DNA of 64,000 nucleotides, from NCBI RefSeq assembly GCF_005280195.1, contig NZ_SZPR01000023.1, forward strand, positions 1 through 64,000, written 5' to 3'. Under the pieces are notes generated by a model. It worked only from the letters and a program-made list of their open reading frames with translations, did not search any database and was not told where the DNA came from. A program made the translations under genes and the position numbers. Shown piece by piece: positions 49,406 to 58,374 of this stretch (the stretch's first letter is position 1; each line of letters opens with the position of its first letter). This DNA is from Streptomyces galbus. GTDB taxonomy: Bacteria; Actinomycetota; Actinomycetes; Streptomycetales; Streptomycetaceae.

Positions 49406-50017
49406 CTAGCGGACGAGACCCCACCGGAAGCCCAGCGCGACCGCATGGGCGCGGTCGGAGGCGCCGAGCTTCTTGAACAGCCGCCGGGCGTGGGTCTTGA
49501 CGGTGTCCTCGGAGAGGAACAGCTCGCGGCCGATCTCCGCGTTGGAGCGGCCGTGGCTCATGCCCTCGAGCACCTGGATCTCGCGCGCGGTGAGCGTGGG
49601 CGCGGCACCCATCTCGGCCGACCGCAGCCGGCGCGGGGCGAGCCGCCAGGTCGGGTCGGCGAGGGCCTGGGTCACGGTGGCCCTCAACTCGGCGCGCGAG
49701 GCGTCCTTGTGGAGGTAGCCCCGGGCGCCGGCGGCGACCGCGAGGGCCACGCCGTCCAGGTCCTCGGCGACCGTCAGCATGATGATGCGTGCGCCCGGGT
49801 CGGCGGACAGCAGCCGCCGCACGGTCTCGACGCCGCCCAGACCGGGCATGCGCACGTCCATCAGGATGAGGTCCGACCGGTCGGCGCCCCAGCGGCGGAG
49901 GACTTCCTCGCCGTTGGCCGCCGTGGTCACGCGCTCGACGCCGGGCACGGTCGCGACCGCGCGGCGCAGCGCCTCTCGGGCAAGCGGGGAGTCGTCACAG
50001 ACGAGGACGGAAGTCAT
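49406..50017 (-). CDS. bldM: Developmental response regulator BldM
   Basis: A 203-residue LuxR/NarL-type regulator required for aerial hyphae and spore formation. The receiver has D8-D9 and D54 in I-L-M-D-V-R-M-P; the helix-turn-helix contains L-T-A-R-E-I-Q-V-L-E-G-M and D-T-V-K-T-H-A-R-R. From memory it is almost identical to known BldM, an orphan regulator with no partner kinase that forms homodimers and heterodimers with WhiI. No kinase gene is adjacent here either. ATG 50017 follows GGAGGG. It is divergent from whiD, and the shared 380-base region carries a palindrome resembling a BldM site. Confidence 0.96.
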   Translation of the reverse strand: MTSVLVCDDSPLAREALRRAVATVPGVERVTTAANGEEVLRRWGADRSDLILMDVRMPGLGGVETVRRLLSADPGARIIMLTVAEDLDGVALAVAAGARGYLHKDASRAELRATVTQALADPTWRLAPRRLRSAEMGAAPTLTAREIQVLEGMSHGRSNAEIGRELFLSEDTVKTHARRLFKKLGASDRAHAVALGFRWGLVR

Positions 50018-50150
50018 GGCCGCCCTCCGCAGCTGATGCGCGTCACCTTGTGCCTCCAGGCTGGTACGTATCGTCACCTGTGCGGTCGACCGTCTCGGAC
50101 GCCTGCCCGAGCGCTTGTGTTTTCAACCGCCTCCGCACTCTCAACGACGG

Positions 50151-50166
50151 TCACTCGAAAGAGTTA
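50151..50166. promoter_or_regulatory. BldM-like operator between bldM and whiD
   Basis: TCACTCGAAAGAGTTA is a 16-base imperfect palindrome (five of six outer positions symmetric). It matches 10 of 14 fixed positions of the BldM homodimer site as I remember it (TCACCCG-NN-CGGGTGA). It lies 134 bases before the bldM start and 232 before whiD. Confidence 0.4.
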
Positions 50167-50302
50167 CGGGGCTGCGTGCACTCTTCGGCACTCTACGTGA
50201 GGGACCGGACACGACCCCGAGAGGCGCTGCCGACCCTCGACCTTCCTTCACAAGCCGTGCCCCATTCGGCCCCATTTCTTCCCTTTTCCTGGTGTCTGAG
50301 GC

Positions 50303-50308
50303 TAGATT
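50303..50308 (+). promoter_or_regulatory. -10 candidate for whiD
   Basis: TAGATT in the AT-richest part of the bldM-whiD intergenic region, 90 bases before the whiD start. No -35 consensus is clear. Confidence 0.3.
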
Positions 50309-50397
50309 CGCAATGAGTCATATTTTCATCTCCTTAGATCGTAGTTGTACGGTCGTGGGCACCGTATCCGCTCAGCACGGCTACAAGGGGTCACGCA

Positions 50398-50724
50398 ATG
50401 GCAGATTTCTCCCGCCTTCCCGGACCGAACGCGGACCTGTGGGACTGGCAGCTCCTGGCTGCCTGTCGCGGGGTGGACAGCTCGCTCTTCTTCCATCCGG
50501 AGGGCGAGCGCGGTGCGGCCCGGAGCGCTCGCGAGAACTCGGCCAAGGAGGTCTGCATGAGGTGCCCGGTACGCGCCCAGTGCGCGGCGCACGCGTTGGC
50601 CGTGCGCGAGCCGTACGGGGTGTGGGGCGGGTTGACCGAGGACGAGCGCGAGGAGCTGATGGGGCGGGCACGCACCCGCCTCGTGTCGGCGTCGAGCGGT
50701 ATGGACACCGCTTCGAACAACTGA
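50398..50724 (+). CDS. whiD: WhiB-like iron-sulfur regulator WhiD
   Basis: A 108-residue Wbl protein. The four cluster cysteines are C23, C53, C56 and C62 (C-M-R-C-P-V-R-A-Q-C), which hold a nitric-oxide-sensitive [4Fe-4S] cluster. The G-V-W-G-G turn is at 74-78 and a basic C-terminal tail follows. WhiD is needed for late sporulation (spore wall thickening) and, from published work on the family, binds region 4 of the principal sigma factor HrdB. The gene sits two genes away from shbA, whose product makes hrdB transcripts. AAGGGG lies seven bases before ATG 50398. Confidence 0.96.
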   Translation: MADFSRLPGPNADLWDWQLLAACRGVDSSLFFHPEGERGAARSARENSAKEVCMRCPVRAQCAAHALAVREPYGVWGGLTEDEREELMGRARTRLVSASSGMDTASNN

Positions 50725-50772
50725 AGGAACGTTTCCGCACACACCTTCTTCCGGCGGCCCGCGTTCTTTTCT

Positions 50773-50790
50773 GCGGCTCCCGCGAGCCGC
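50773..50790. terminator. Terminator between whiD and the LysR gene
   Basis: GCGGCTC (50773-50779) pairs with GAGCCGC (50784-50790) with a four-base loop between the convergent genes. TTTT stands on the whiD side. Confidence 0.55.
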
Positions 50791-50798
50791 GATACCGC

Positions 50799-51716
50799 TC
50801 AGCGCGGTCGCGCCGCCCGCTCCAGTTCACCGAGCGTCGCCGCGACCGCCGGCACCTGCGCCAGGTCGGGCAGGGTCAGCGCCACGATCTCGCGGCGCAC
50901 CGCCGGTTCCAGGGTCACCGTGCGCGCACCGCGCGGGCGCACGGAGGCGACGGCCAGCTGCGGCAGGACGGCCACGCCGAGGCCGGCGCCGACCAGGCCC
51001 ACCACGGCCGGGTAGTCGTCGGTGGCGAAGTCGATGCGCGGCGTGAAGCCCGCGCCCTCGCACACCTGCACCAACTGGCCGCGACAGCGCGGACAGCCCG
51101 CGATCCACGGCTCGTCGGCCAGGTCCCCGATGGCGACGGACCCCGCGGCGGCCAGCCGGTGCCGCTCCGGCACGAGCCCGACCAGACGGTCCGTCAGCAG
51201 CGGCCGTACGACCAGGTCCTCCCACTCCTCGGGGCCCGGGGCGCGCTCGGCGCCGGCCGGCCTCTCGTAGCGGAAGGCGAGGGCGATGTCGCAGTCGCCG
51301 GCGCGCAGCTTGTCCACCGACTCCGGCGGCTCGGCCTCCTCCAGGGAGACGCGGGTGCCGGGATGGGCGGCGCGCAGGGCGGCCAGCGCGGTGGGGACGA
51401 GGGTCGAGCTGCCGCTCGGGAACGACACCAGCCGGACCCGGCCCGCGCGCAGCCCGGCGATCGCGGCGACCTCCTCCTCGGCCGCCGTCAGCCCGGCGAG
51501 GATCCCGGACGCGTGCCGCACGAGGGCCTCGCCCGCCTGGGTCAGGCGCATCTCGCGCCCGGTGCGCACCAGCAGCGGCGTGCCGACGGACGCCTCCAGG
51601 GCCTTCATCTGCTGGCTGACGGCGGGCTGGGTGCAGCCCAGCTCGCGTCCCGCCGCGGAGAAGGAGCCCGTGGCGGCGACGGCGCGCAGCACACGGAGAT
51701 GACGGGCCTCGATCAC
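50799..51716 (-). CDS. LysR-family transcriptional regulator
   Basis: A 305-residue regulator. The N-terminal winged helix (L-R-V-L-R-A-V-A-A-T-G-S-F-S-A-A-G-R-E-L and Q-P-A-V-S-Q-Q-M-K-A-L-E) is followed by a two-lobed co-inducer domain. A C-P-R-C-R pair lies in the effector domain and could respond to oxidation or metal. It starts at GTG 51716, with TATGCT just upstream, so the transcript is probably leaderless. It is divergent from the MOSC gene, the usual target arrangement for this family. The inducer is unknown. Confidence 0.9.
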   Translation of the reverse strand: MIEARHLRVLRAVAATGSFSAAGRELGCTQPAVSQQMKALEASVGTPLLVRTGREMRLTQAGEALVRHASGILAGLTAAEEEVAAIAGLRAGRVRLVSFPSGSSTLVPTALAALRAAHPGTRVSLEEAEPPESVDKLRAGDCDIALAFRYERPAGAERAPGPEEWEDLVVRPLLTDRLVGLVPERHRLAAAGSVAIGDLADEPWIAGCPRCRGQLVQVCEGAGFTPRIDFATDDYPAVVGLVGAGLGVAVLPQLAVASVRPRGARTVTLEPAVRREIVALTLPDLAQVPAVAATLGELERAARPR

Positions 51717-51727
51717 CCCCCGAGCAT

Positions 51728-51738
51728 AAGCCAGGCTT
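51728..51738. promoter_or_regulatory. LysR-type operator candidate
   Basis: AAGCC-A-GGCTT, a perfect inverted repeat with one central base, adjoining the TATGCT element of the LysR gene in the 80-base divergent region. Confidence 0.4.
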
Positions 51739-51796
51739 GGGCCGCGCGCCGAATAATGCGTGGACGCTTTGACGTTGGTCCGCCTACCGTGCGGGC

Positions 51797-52465
51797 ATGA
51801 GGCTTCTCTCCCTGAACCTGGGCCGGGCCGTGGCCGTGCCGTACACCGACCAGCCGCAGGGCCTGACCGGGATCGACAAGCGCCCCGTCGACCATCCGGT
51901 GCTGGTCACGGCGCCCGGTCCGAAGGGCACCGGGGGCAGCGGCCTGGCCGGGGACGCGGTGTGCGACCTGCGCCACCACGGCGGGGACGACCAGGCGGTG
52001 TACGCGGTCGCGCGCGAGGACCTCGACGCGTGGGAGCGCGAGCTGGGGCGCCCGCTGGTGAACGGCTCGTTCGGCGAGAACCTCACCACCGAGGGGCTCG
52101 ACGTGTCGGACGCGCTGATCGGCGAGCGCTGGCAGATCGGGGCCGAGCTGGTGCTGGAGGTGACGGGCGGCCGGATCCCGTGCCGGACGTTCCAGGGCCA
52201 CCTGGGCGAGCGGGGCTGGGTCAGGCGGTTCACGCAGAAGGGCGCGACGGGCGCGTACCTGCGGGTGATCGTGCCCGGCGAGATCCGCGCGGGGGACGCG
52301 ATACGGGTCGTGCACCGGCCCGGGCACGGGGTGACCGCCCGGATGGAGTTCCGGGCCACGACCACCGAGCGGGACCTGCTGCCGCGGCTGCTCGACGCGG
52401 GCGAGGCGCTGCACCCGGAGGCGCTGGCGCAGGCGCGGAAGTACGTCGCGCGGCACGGCGGCTGA
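51797..52465 (+). CDS. MOSC-domain protein (YiiM-like)
   Basis: A 222-residue protein. The MOSC core is visible as D-A-V-C-D-L-R-H-H-G-G-D-D-Q-A-V-Y, F-G-E-N-L-T-T-E-G and I-P-C-R-T-F-Q, the cysteine being the likely sulfur or molybdenum-cofactor contact. YiiM-type proteins take part in detoxification of N-hydroxylated bases with molybdenum cofactor. TACCGT (51785-51790) six bases before the ATG points to a leaderless transcript. No partner molybdoenzyme is adjacent. The divergent LysR gene may control it. Confidence 0.87.
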   Translation: MRLLSLNLGRAVAVPYTDQPQGLTGIDKRPVDHPVLVTAPGPKGTGGSGLAGDAVCDLRHHGGDDQAVYAVAREDLDAWERELGRPLVNGSFGENLTTEGLDVSDALIGERWQIGAELVLEVTGGRIPCRTFQGHLGERGWVRRFTQKGATGAYLRVIVPGEIRAGDAIRVVHRPGHGVTARMEFRATTTERDLLPRLLDAGEALHPEALAQARKYVARHGG

Positions 52466-52559
52466 GCCCGCGTCACCCCGGGCCGGCCGGTGCTCGGCCC
52501 CTGCGGGACGGGGCCCGTGCGGACCGGACGCCCGCACTCCGGGTCACTACGCTTCTGCC

Positions 52560-53333
52560 ATGACAACGGCTCTGATTACGGGATCGACCGCGGGCATCGG
52601 CGCCGCGTTCGCGCGGCGGCTGGCGGCGGACGGGCACGACCTGGTGCTCGTCGCGCGGGACATCAAGCGGCTGCGGGAGCAGGCGACCGAACTGCACGAC
52701 CGGCACGGCATCGAGGCGGAGGTGCTGACCGCCGACCTGGCGGGCGACGCGGGCATCGAGGCGGTCGCCGCCCGGCTCGGCGACCGGCGCAACCCGGTCG
52801 ACCTGCTGGTCAACAACGCCGGCTTCGGCAACAAGGGCCGTTACCTCGAGGTCTCGCTGGCCGACGAGCTGCGGATGCTCAAGGTGCACTGCGAGGCGGT
52901 GCTGCGCCTGACGTCGGCGGCGACGGAGGCGATGCGGGACCGCGGGCGCGGGGGCGTCGTCAACGTCGCGTCGGTCGCCGCGTTCGTGCCGCGCGGGACG
53001 TACGGCGCGTCCAAGGCGTGGGTCGTGCAGTTCACCCAGGGTGTGGCGCGGGACCTTTCGGGCAGCGGCGTGCGGCTGATGGCGCTGTGCCCCGGGTTCG
53101 TGCGCACGGAGTTCCACGAGCGGGCCGGGATGGGCACGGACAACATCCCCGGCTGGATGTGGCTGGACGCGGACAAGGTGGTCGCCTCCGCGCTGCACGA
53201 CCTGGCCCGCGGGCGGACGCTGTCGATCCCGGACCCCCGCTACAAGGCGCTGATGGGCGCGGCGAAGCTGGTGCCGCGCGGGATGCTGGGCGGTCTGTCG
53301 TCGCGGACCGGACGCAAGTACGGGCCGCAGTGA
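52560..53333 (+). CDS. Short-chain dehydrogenase/reductase
   Basis: A 257-residue classical SDR. The cofactor loop T-G-S-T-A-G-I-G, N-N-A-G, the catalytic serine in V-N-V-A-S-V-A and Y-G-A-S-K are present in order. An Arg shortly after the glycine-rich loop suggests NADP(H). The substrate cannot be told. TACGCT at 52548-52553 and no Shine-Dalgarno suggest leaderless translation from ATG 52560. The next gene begins 100 bases downstream on the same strand. Confidence 0.88.
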   Translation: MTTALITGSTAGIGAAFARRLAADGHDLVLVARDIKRLREQATELHDRHGIEAEVLTADLAGDAGIEAVAARLGDRRNPVDLLVNNAGFGNKGRYLEVSLADELRMLKVHCEAVLRLTSAATEAMRDRGRGGVVNVASVAAFVPRGTYGASKAWVVQFTQGVARDLSGSGVRLMALCPGFVRTEFHERAGMGTDNIPGWMWLDADKVVASALHDLARGRTLSIPDPRYKALMGAAKLVPRGMLGGLSSRTGRKYGPQ

Positions 53334-53433
53334 GCCCGTCCCGGACGGGCGGCCGGTGACCGCGGGCGGGCTGCGCCCGCCGGTGGGAAAATGAGCGCGA
53401 CGGTACCCGACCACGGGGGACCGGAGGCGCGCC

Positions 53434-54141
53434 ATGACCTTCGTACAGCTCATCGAGTGCAGGACGAGCCGGCTGGACGAGATGAACCGGCTCATGGACG
53501 AGTGGGTCGAGAAGACCAGGGGGAAGCGGACGGCGACGCACGCGGTGGTCGGCACGGACCGCTCGGACGCGTCGCACGTCGTCGAGATCGTGGAGTTCCC
53601 CTCCTACGAGGAGGCGATGCGGAACTCCAACCTTCCCGAGACCGACGAGATCTTCCGGGGCATGGTCGCCCTGTGCGACGAGATGCCGACGTTCACCGAC
53701 CTGGAGGTGGTGCGCGACGCGCAGCTCGCCGAGGACACCGCGCGGCGGTTCTTCGAGGTGCTCGCCACCCCGGGCGACCTGCCCCCGCTCAACGACCTGC
53801 TGGACGAGGACGTCCACAGCGTCGACCCGGTCAACCCGGGGCCCACGATCGGGCTGGACGCGGTGCGCGCCGAGTTCCGGATGTGGCGCGGCGCGTTCGA
53901 CTTCGCGTTCACGGTCGAGGACCTGGTCGCGCAGACCGGGCGGGCCTGCGCCCGCTGGACGTGGGACGCCACCCACACCGGTGACTTCCTGGGGATCGCC
54001 CCCACCGGCAAGCGGGTCACCATGACCGGGATGACGATGTGCGGCTTCGGCACCGACGGCAAGATCACCGAGCTGTGGTGGCAGCACGACCAGCTCGGTC
54101 TGATGCAGCAACTGGGGGCGCTGGAGCCGCTGGAGCGGTGA
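53434..54141 (+). CDS. Fusion of an N-terminal ferredoxin-like domain and a SnoaL-like domain
   Basis: A 235-residue protein. The first about 95 residues (F-V-Q-L-I-E-C-R-T to V-V-E-I-V-E-F-P-S) look like a dimeric alpha/beta-barrel domain. The rest is a SnoaL/ketosteroid isomerase-like fold (R-R-F-F-E-V-L-A-T, G-D-F-L-G-I-A-P-T-G-K-R-V-T-M-T-G and W-W-Q-H-D), with the ester-cyclase pattern. The two parts are usually separate proteins. The role is unknown; both folds bind small aromatic or lipid molecules. GGAGG lies six bases before the ATG. Confidence 0.8.
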   Translation: MTFVQLIECRTSRLDEMNRLMDEWVEKTRGKRTATHAVVGTDRSDASHVVEIVEFPSYEEAMRNSNLPETDEIFRGMVALCDEMPTFTDLEVVRDAQLAEDTARRFFEVLATPGDLPPLNDLLDEDVHSVDPVNPGPTIGLDAVRAEFRMWRGAFDFAFTVEDLVAQTGRACARWTWDATHTGDFLGIAPTGKRVTMTGMTMCGFGTDGKITELWWQHDQLGLMQQLGALEPLER

Positions 54142-54161
54142 CCGGGGCCGGGGAACGAACG

Positions 54162-54195
54162 GTGCCCGGCACCCCCGTGGAGGGGTGCCGGGCAC
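54162..54195. terminator. Bidirectional terminator, groEL1 and SnoaL genes
   Basis: Fourteen perfect pairs (54162-54175 with 54182-54195) and a six-base loop between the convergent stops at 54141 and 54225. Confidence 0.85.
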
Positions 54196-54224
54196 TGTCG
54201 GTCCAGCTCAGCTCAGCTCGGTGC

Positions 54225-55850
<1,626 letters not shown>

Positions 55851-55988
55851 GACAGCGGGAGCCCTCTCGGAAACTTGGGCGGAAAAATCGGGTGTAATGA
55901 GCCGCGCCCCCGGCGCCCGGCTGATTAATGGTCGCGGGGGCCAGGGGCGCAGATCGAGCAAAGGCGCTTCACGAGGAAGCGGGGTGAA

Positions 55989-56297
55989 CTACTTCTCGAT
56001 GATCGCGAGGACGTCGCGAGCCGAGAGGACGAGGTACTCCTCGCCGTTGTACTTCACCTCGGTGCCGCCGTACTTGCTGTACAGGACGACGTCGCCGACC
56101 TTGACGTCGAGCGGCAGGCGCTCGCCGTTCTCGAAGCGGCCCGGGCCCACGGCGAGGACGGCGCCCTCCTGGGGCTTCTCCTTCGCGGTGTCCGGAATGA
56201 CCAGGCCAGAGGCCGTGGTCTGCTCGGCGTCCAGCGGCTGGACCACGATGCGGTCCTCGAGCGGCTTGATGGCAACCTTGGAGCTGGCGGTCGTCAC
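55989..56297 (-). CDS. groES: Co-chaperonin GroES
   Basis: A 102-residue ring lid for GroEL. P-L-E-D-R-I-V-V, the mobile loop A-E-Q-T-T-A-S-G-L-V-I-P-D and Y-S-K-Y-G-G-T-E-V are diagnostic. GTG 56297 follows GGGGGAGG. It is the first gene of the operon, preceded by the CIRCE-controlled promoter. Confidence 0.97.
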   Translation of the reverse strand: MTTASSKVAIKPLEDRIVVQPLDAEQTTASGLVIPDTAKEKPQEGAVLAVGPGRFENGERLPLDVKVGDVVLYSKYGGTEVKYNGEEYLVLSARDVLAIIEK

Positions 56298-56396
56298 GAT
56301 CCGACCTCCCCCTTCGGAGATCTCACGGGGTTAACTGTCTGAGGTGGCGACCAGGTCGATCCGTCGTCGCGGGTGCCGGACCTGCCCGTCGCGTTG

Positions 56397-56423
56397 TTGG
56401 CACTCTCACGGGGGGAGTGCCAG
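56397..56423. promoter_or_regulatory. CIRCE operator 1
   Basis: TTGGCACTC and GAGTGCCAG are separated by nine bases. Compared with TTAGCACTC-N9-GAGTGCTAA it keeps the full core of both arms. Binding site for the heat-shock repressor HrcA, downstream of the -10 element. Confidence 0.93.
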
Positions 56424-56430
56424 AGCCGAG

Positions 56431-56458
56431 ACTATGACCGCGATTAGCACTCGGTCAA
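56431..56458 (-). promoter_or_regulatory. groES-groEL1 promoter
   Basis: On the minus strand, TTGACC (56453-56458) and CATAGT (56431-56436) are 16 bases apart. CIRCE 2 overlaps the -35 and CIRCE 1 lies just after the -10. Confidence 0.75.
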
Positions 56459-56470
56459 GCGGAGTGCCAA
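56444..56470. promoter_or_regulatory. CIRCE operator 2
   Basis: TTAGCACTC and GAGTGCCAA are separated by nine bases, one mismatch in 18 to the consensus. It covers the -35 element of the chaperonin promoter. Confidence 0.95.
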
Positions 56471-56527
56471 CGTCGCCGGTGTGTCCGCGCCCCGGACCCC
56501 TCGCACGGCGCTGTCGCGGGGCCCGGG

Positions 56528-57334
56528 TCAGAGGTAGTCCTCCAGGCGCCCGACCGTGAGCCCCTGCCCCTGGACGGTGCGCAGCAGACGCGCGGTGCGC
56601 TCCCGCAGTCCCGGGCCGGACAGCTCGTCGGGGTCGACGGTGACGATGTCGCCGGGGAGCAGCCGGTGCGGGCCGTGGGCGAAGGTGAGCTCGGCCGGCC
56701 CCATGGCGGCGCGCCACAGGACGACGGCCGTGATGCCGCAGTCGGCGGCGGCGCGCAGGGTCGTGGTGTCGTACGTGCCGTACGGCGGGCGGAACAGGCG
56801 CGGGCGCACGCCGAAGCGGGCGTGGAGCTTGTCCTGCTGGCCGCAGATCTCGGCGCGCTGGCCGGGGTAGGGCAGGCCGCGCAGGGCCGCGTGGTCGAGG
56901 GTGTGGTTCTCCAGGGCGGCGCCGACCGCGCGCAGGCGCGCGAAGTGGCCGTAGCCCGGGCCGACCACGCTGTCGGTGAGGAACACGCTGACCGGCAGGC
57001 GCAGGTCACGGACCATGTGGACGAAGCGGGGGTCGCGTTCGGCGCCGTCGTCGTAGGTGAGGAAGACCACGGGGTCGCGGGTGGGGACCCGGTCGACGAC
57101 GCGGGGCGGGGCGGAGCGCGACGGGCCGCCGGGCAGCGCGGGGCGCGGGGCGGGGGCCAAGGGGGTGGCCAGGCCCCAGCGCCGGTGGGCGGGTGCGGCG
57201 GCCGCGCCGTGCGGGTGCACGCGTTCGGCGGCCTTCTTGCCGAGCCGTTCGATGGGGTCGACCGACTGGGCGCAGCCGCCCAGGACGAGCAGTGCGGTCG
57301 CCGCCGCGGCGGCCACCAGGCGCCGGGGCCTCAC
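56528..57334 (-). CDS. Lipoprotein polysaccharide deacetylase 2
   Basis: A 268-residue carbohydrate esterase 4 protein. The signal peptide ends in the lipobox L-V-L-G-G-C, so it should be lipid-anchored outside. Motifs are L-T-Y-D-D-G (catalytic Asp and metal Asp), N-H-T-L-D-H (metal histidines) and R-P-P-Y-G-T-Y. It should remove N-acetyl groups from peptidoglycan or another N-acetylglucosamine polymer. GTG 57334 overlaps the upstream stop as GTGA, with GGAGG seven bases before, so the two are translationally coupled. About half of the residues are shared with its upstream neighbour by eye; both end in R-L-E-D-Y-L. Confidence 0.88.
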   Translation of the reverse strand: MRPRRLVAAAAATALLVLGGCAQSVDPIERLGKKAAERVHPHGAAAAPAHRRWGLATPLAPAPRPALPGGPSRSAPPRVVDRVPTRDPVVFLTYDDGAERDPRFVHMVRDLRLPVSVFLTDSVVGPGYGHFARLRAVGAALENHTLDHAALRGLPYPGQRAEICGQQDKLHARFGVRPRLFRPPYGTYDTTTLRAAADCGITAVVLWRAAMGPAELTFAHGPHRLLPGDIVTVDPDELSGPGLRERTARLLRTVQGQGLTVGRLEDYL

Positions 57335-58239
57335 AGGTAGTCCTCCAGCCGGGCCACCGCGTACCCCTTGGCCGTGACCTTGTTCAGGAACCGGCGGACC
57401 ATGTCGGGCATGGTGCCCTTCCACTCGCTGCGGCCCCGGAAGTGGGTGAGCACGATGTCGCCGGGGTGCAGGTCGCGGTCGCCCTCGCGGTAGTCCCAGT
57501 GGTCGACGAAGACCTCCTCGTCCCACAGCGCGGCGTACCGGATGCCGCAGCTCCTGGCGGCGCGCAGGGTGTCCTGGTCGTAGTTGCCGTAGGGCGGCCG
57601 GAAGACGGTCGGGCGCGTGCCGTACCGCTCCTGCAGGACGCGCTGCATGCCGCAGATCTCGTCCTTCTGGCGGGCGTAGGACAGGGCCGGCAGGTAGGGG
57701 TGGTGCAGCGTGTGGTTGTTCAGGGTGACGCCCGCGGCCTGCATCGTCTTGAAGTAGCCGTAGTTCTCCTTGATCAGGAAGTCGGAGAGGAAGGCGGTGT
57801 ACGGCACCTTCAGGTCGCTCATCATGCGCAGGAACGCCGGGTCCTTCTCGGCGCCGTCGTCGATGGTGAGGAAGACGACCTTGTCCCGGGTGGGGACGGT
57901 GGTGAGGACCGGCGGCAGGCCGAGCTCCTCGTGCCCGTCGACCTCGAAGCCCTTGCGGGTGGTGATGTGCGGCTTGTGCGCGGGCGGCGCCGGCGCGGGG
58001 AGCGGCACCCGGCGCAGGCCCCAGCGCTTCGCGGCGGCGACCCGGGCCGCCTGCTCGGCGCGCAGCCTCCCGGCGTACGACATCAGCGCGCGGGCCGGGC
58101 CGGCCTGTTCGGGCTGCTGGCCCGCCGCGGGATCGCCGCCCGTGGCGTGGTCGCCGGTGCGCCCGCAGCCGGCCGGGACGAGGGCGAGGAGGGCCAGCAG
58201 CAGCAGGACGCGCCGCGCGCCGGCCCCAGGGCGCCCCAC
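57331..58239 (-). CDS. Lipoprotein polysaccharide deacetylase 1
   Basis: A 302-residue paralogue of the gene that follows it. The signal peptide has the lipobox V-P-A-G-C. The NodB-type domain (about 115-300) contains L-T-I-D-D-G, N-H-T-L-H-H and R-P-P-Y-G-N-Y, all needed for zinc-dependent deacetylation. GTG 58239 is preferred because GGAGGGGGGAG stands directly upstream; ATG 58284 would add 15 residues before the signal. A long linker between lipid anchor and domain could reach into the wall. It is divergent from the methyltransferase gene. Confidence 0.88.
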   Translation of the reverse strand: MGRPGAGARRVLLLLALLALVPAGCGRTGDHATGGDPAAGQQPEQAGPARALMSYAGRLRAEQAARVAAAKRWGLRRVPLPAPAPPAHKPHITTRKGFEVDGHEELGLPPVLTTVPTRDKVVFLTIDDGAEKDPAFLRMMSDLKVPYTAFLSDFLIKENYGYFKTMQAAGVTLNNHTLHHPYLPALSYARQKDEICGMQRVLQERYGTRPTVFRPPYGNYDQDTLRAARSCGIRYAALWDEEVFVDHWDYREGDRDLHPGDIVLTHFRGRSEWKGTMPDMVRRFLNKVTAKGYAVARLEDYL

Positions 58240-58374
58240 GGACTCCCCCCTCCGCTTTTCATCGTTTTGTACGACTGCTCGCATGGAGCCGGATCTTCCC
58301 AGCCGCCGCCGGGGAAGCCGGCCCGACACCGCGGCAGGCGGCGCACGGTCCTCCGACTGGCCCACAATGAGCCG

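Noticed and set aside
50205..50212. WhiA/WhiB-type GACAC site before whiD
   Set aside because: A five-base motif is expected many times by chance in this GC-rich DNA; nothing else supports it.
50799..54141. A small biosynthetic gene cluster (LysR, MOSC, SDR, SnoaL-like)
   Set aside because: No core synthase or transporter gene; genes have separate leaderless promoters and look like unrelated housekeeping units.
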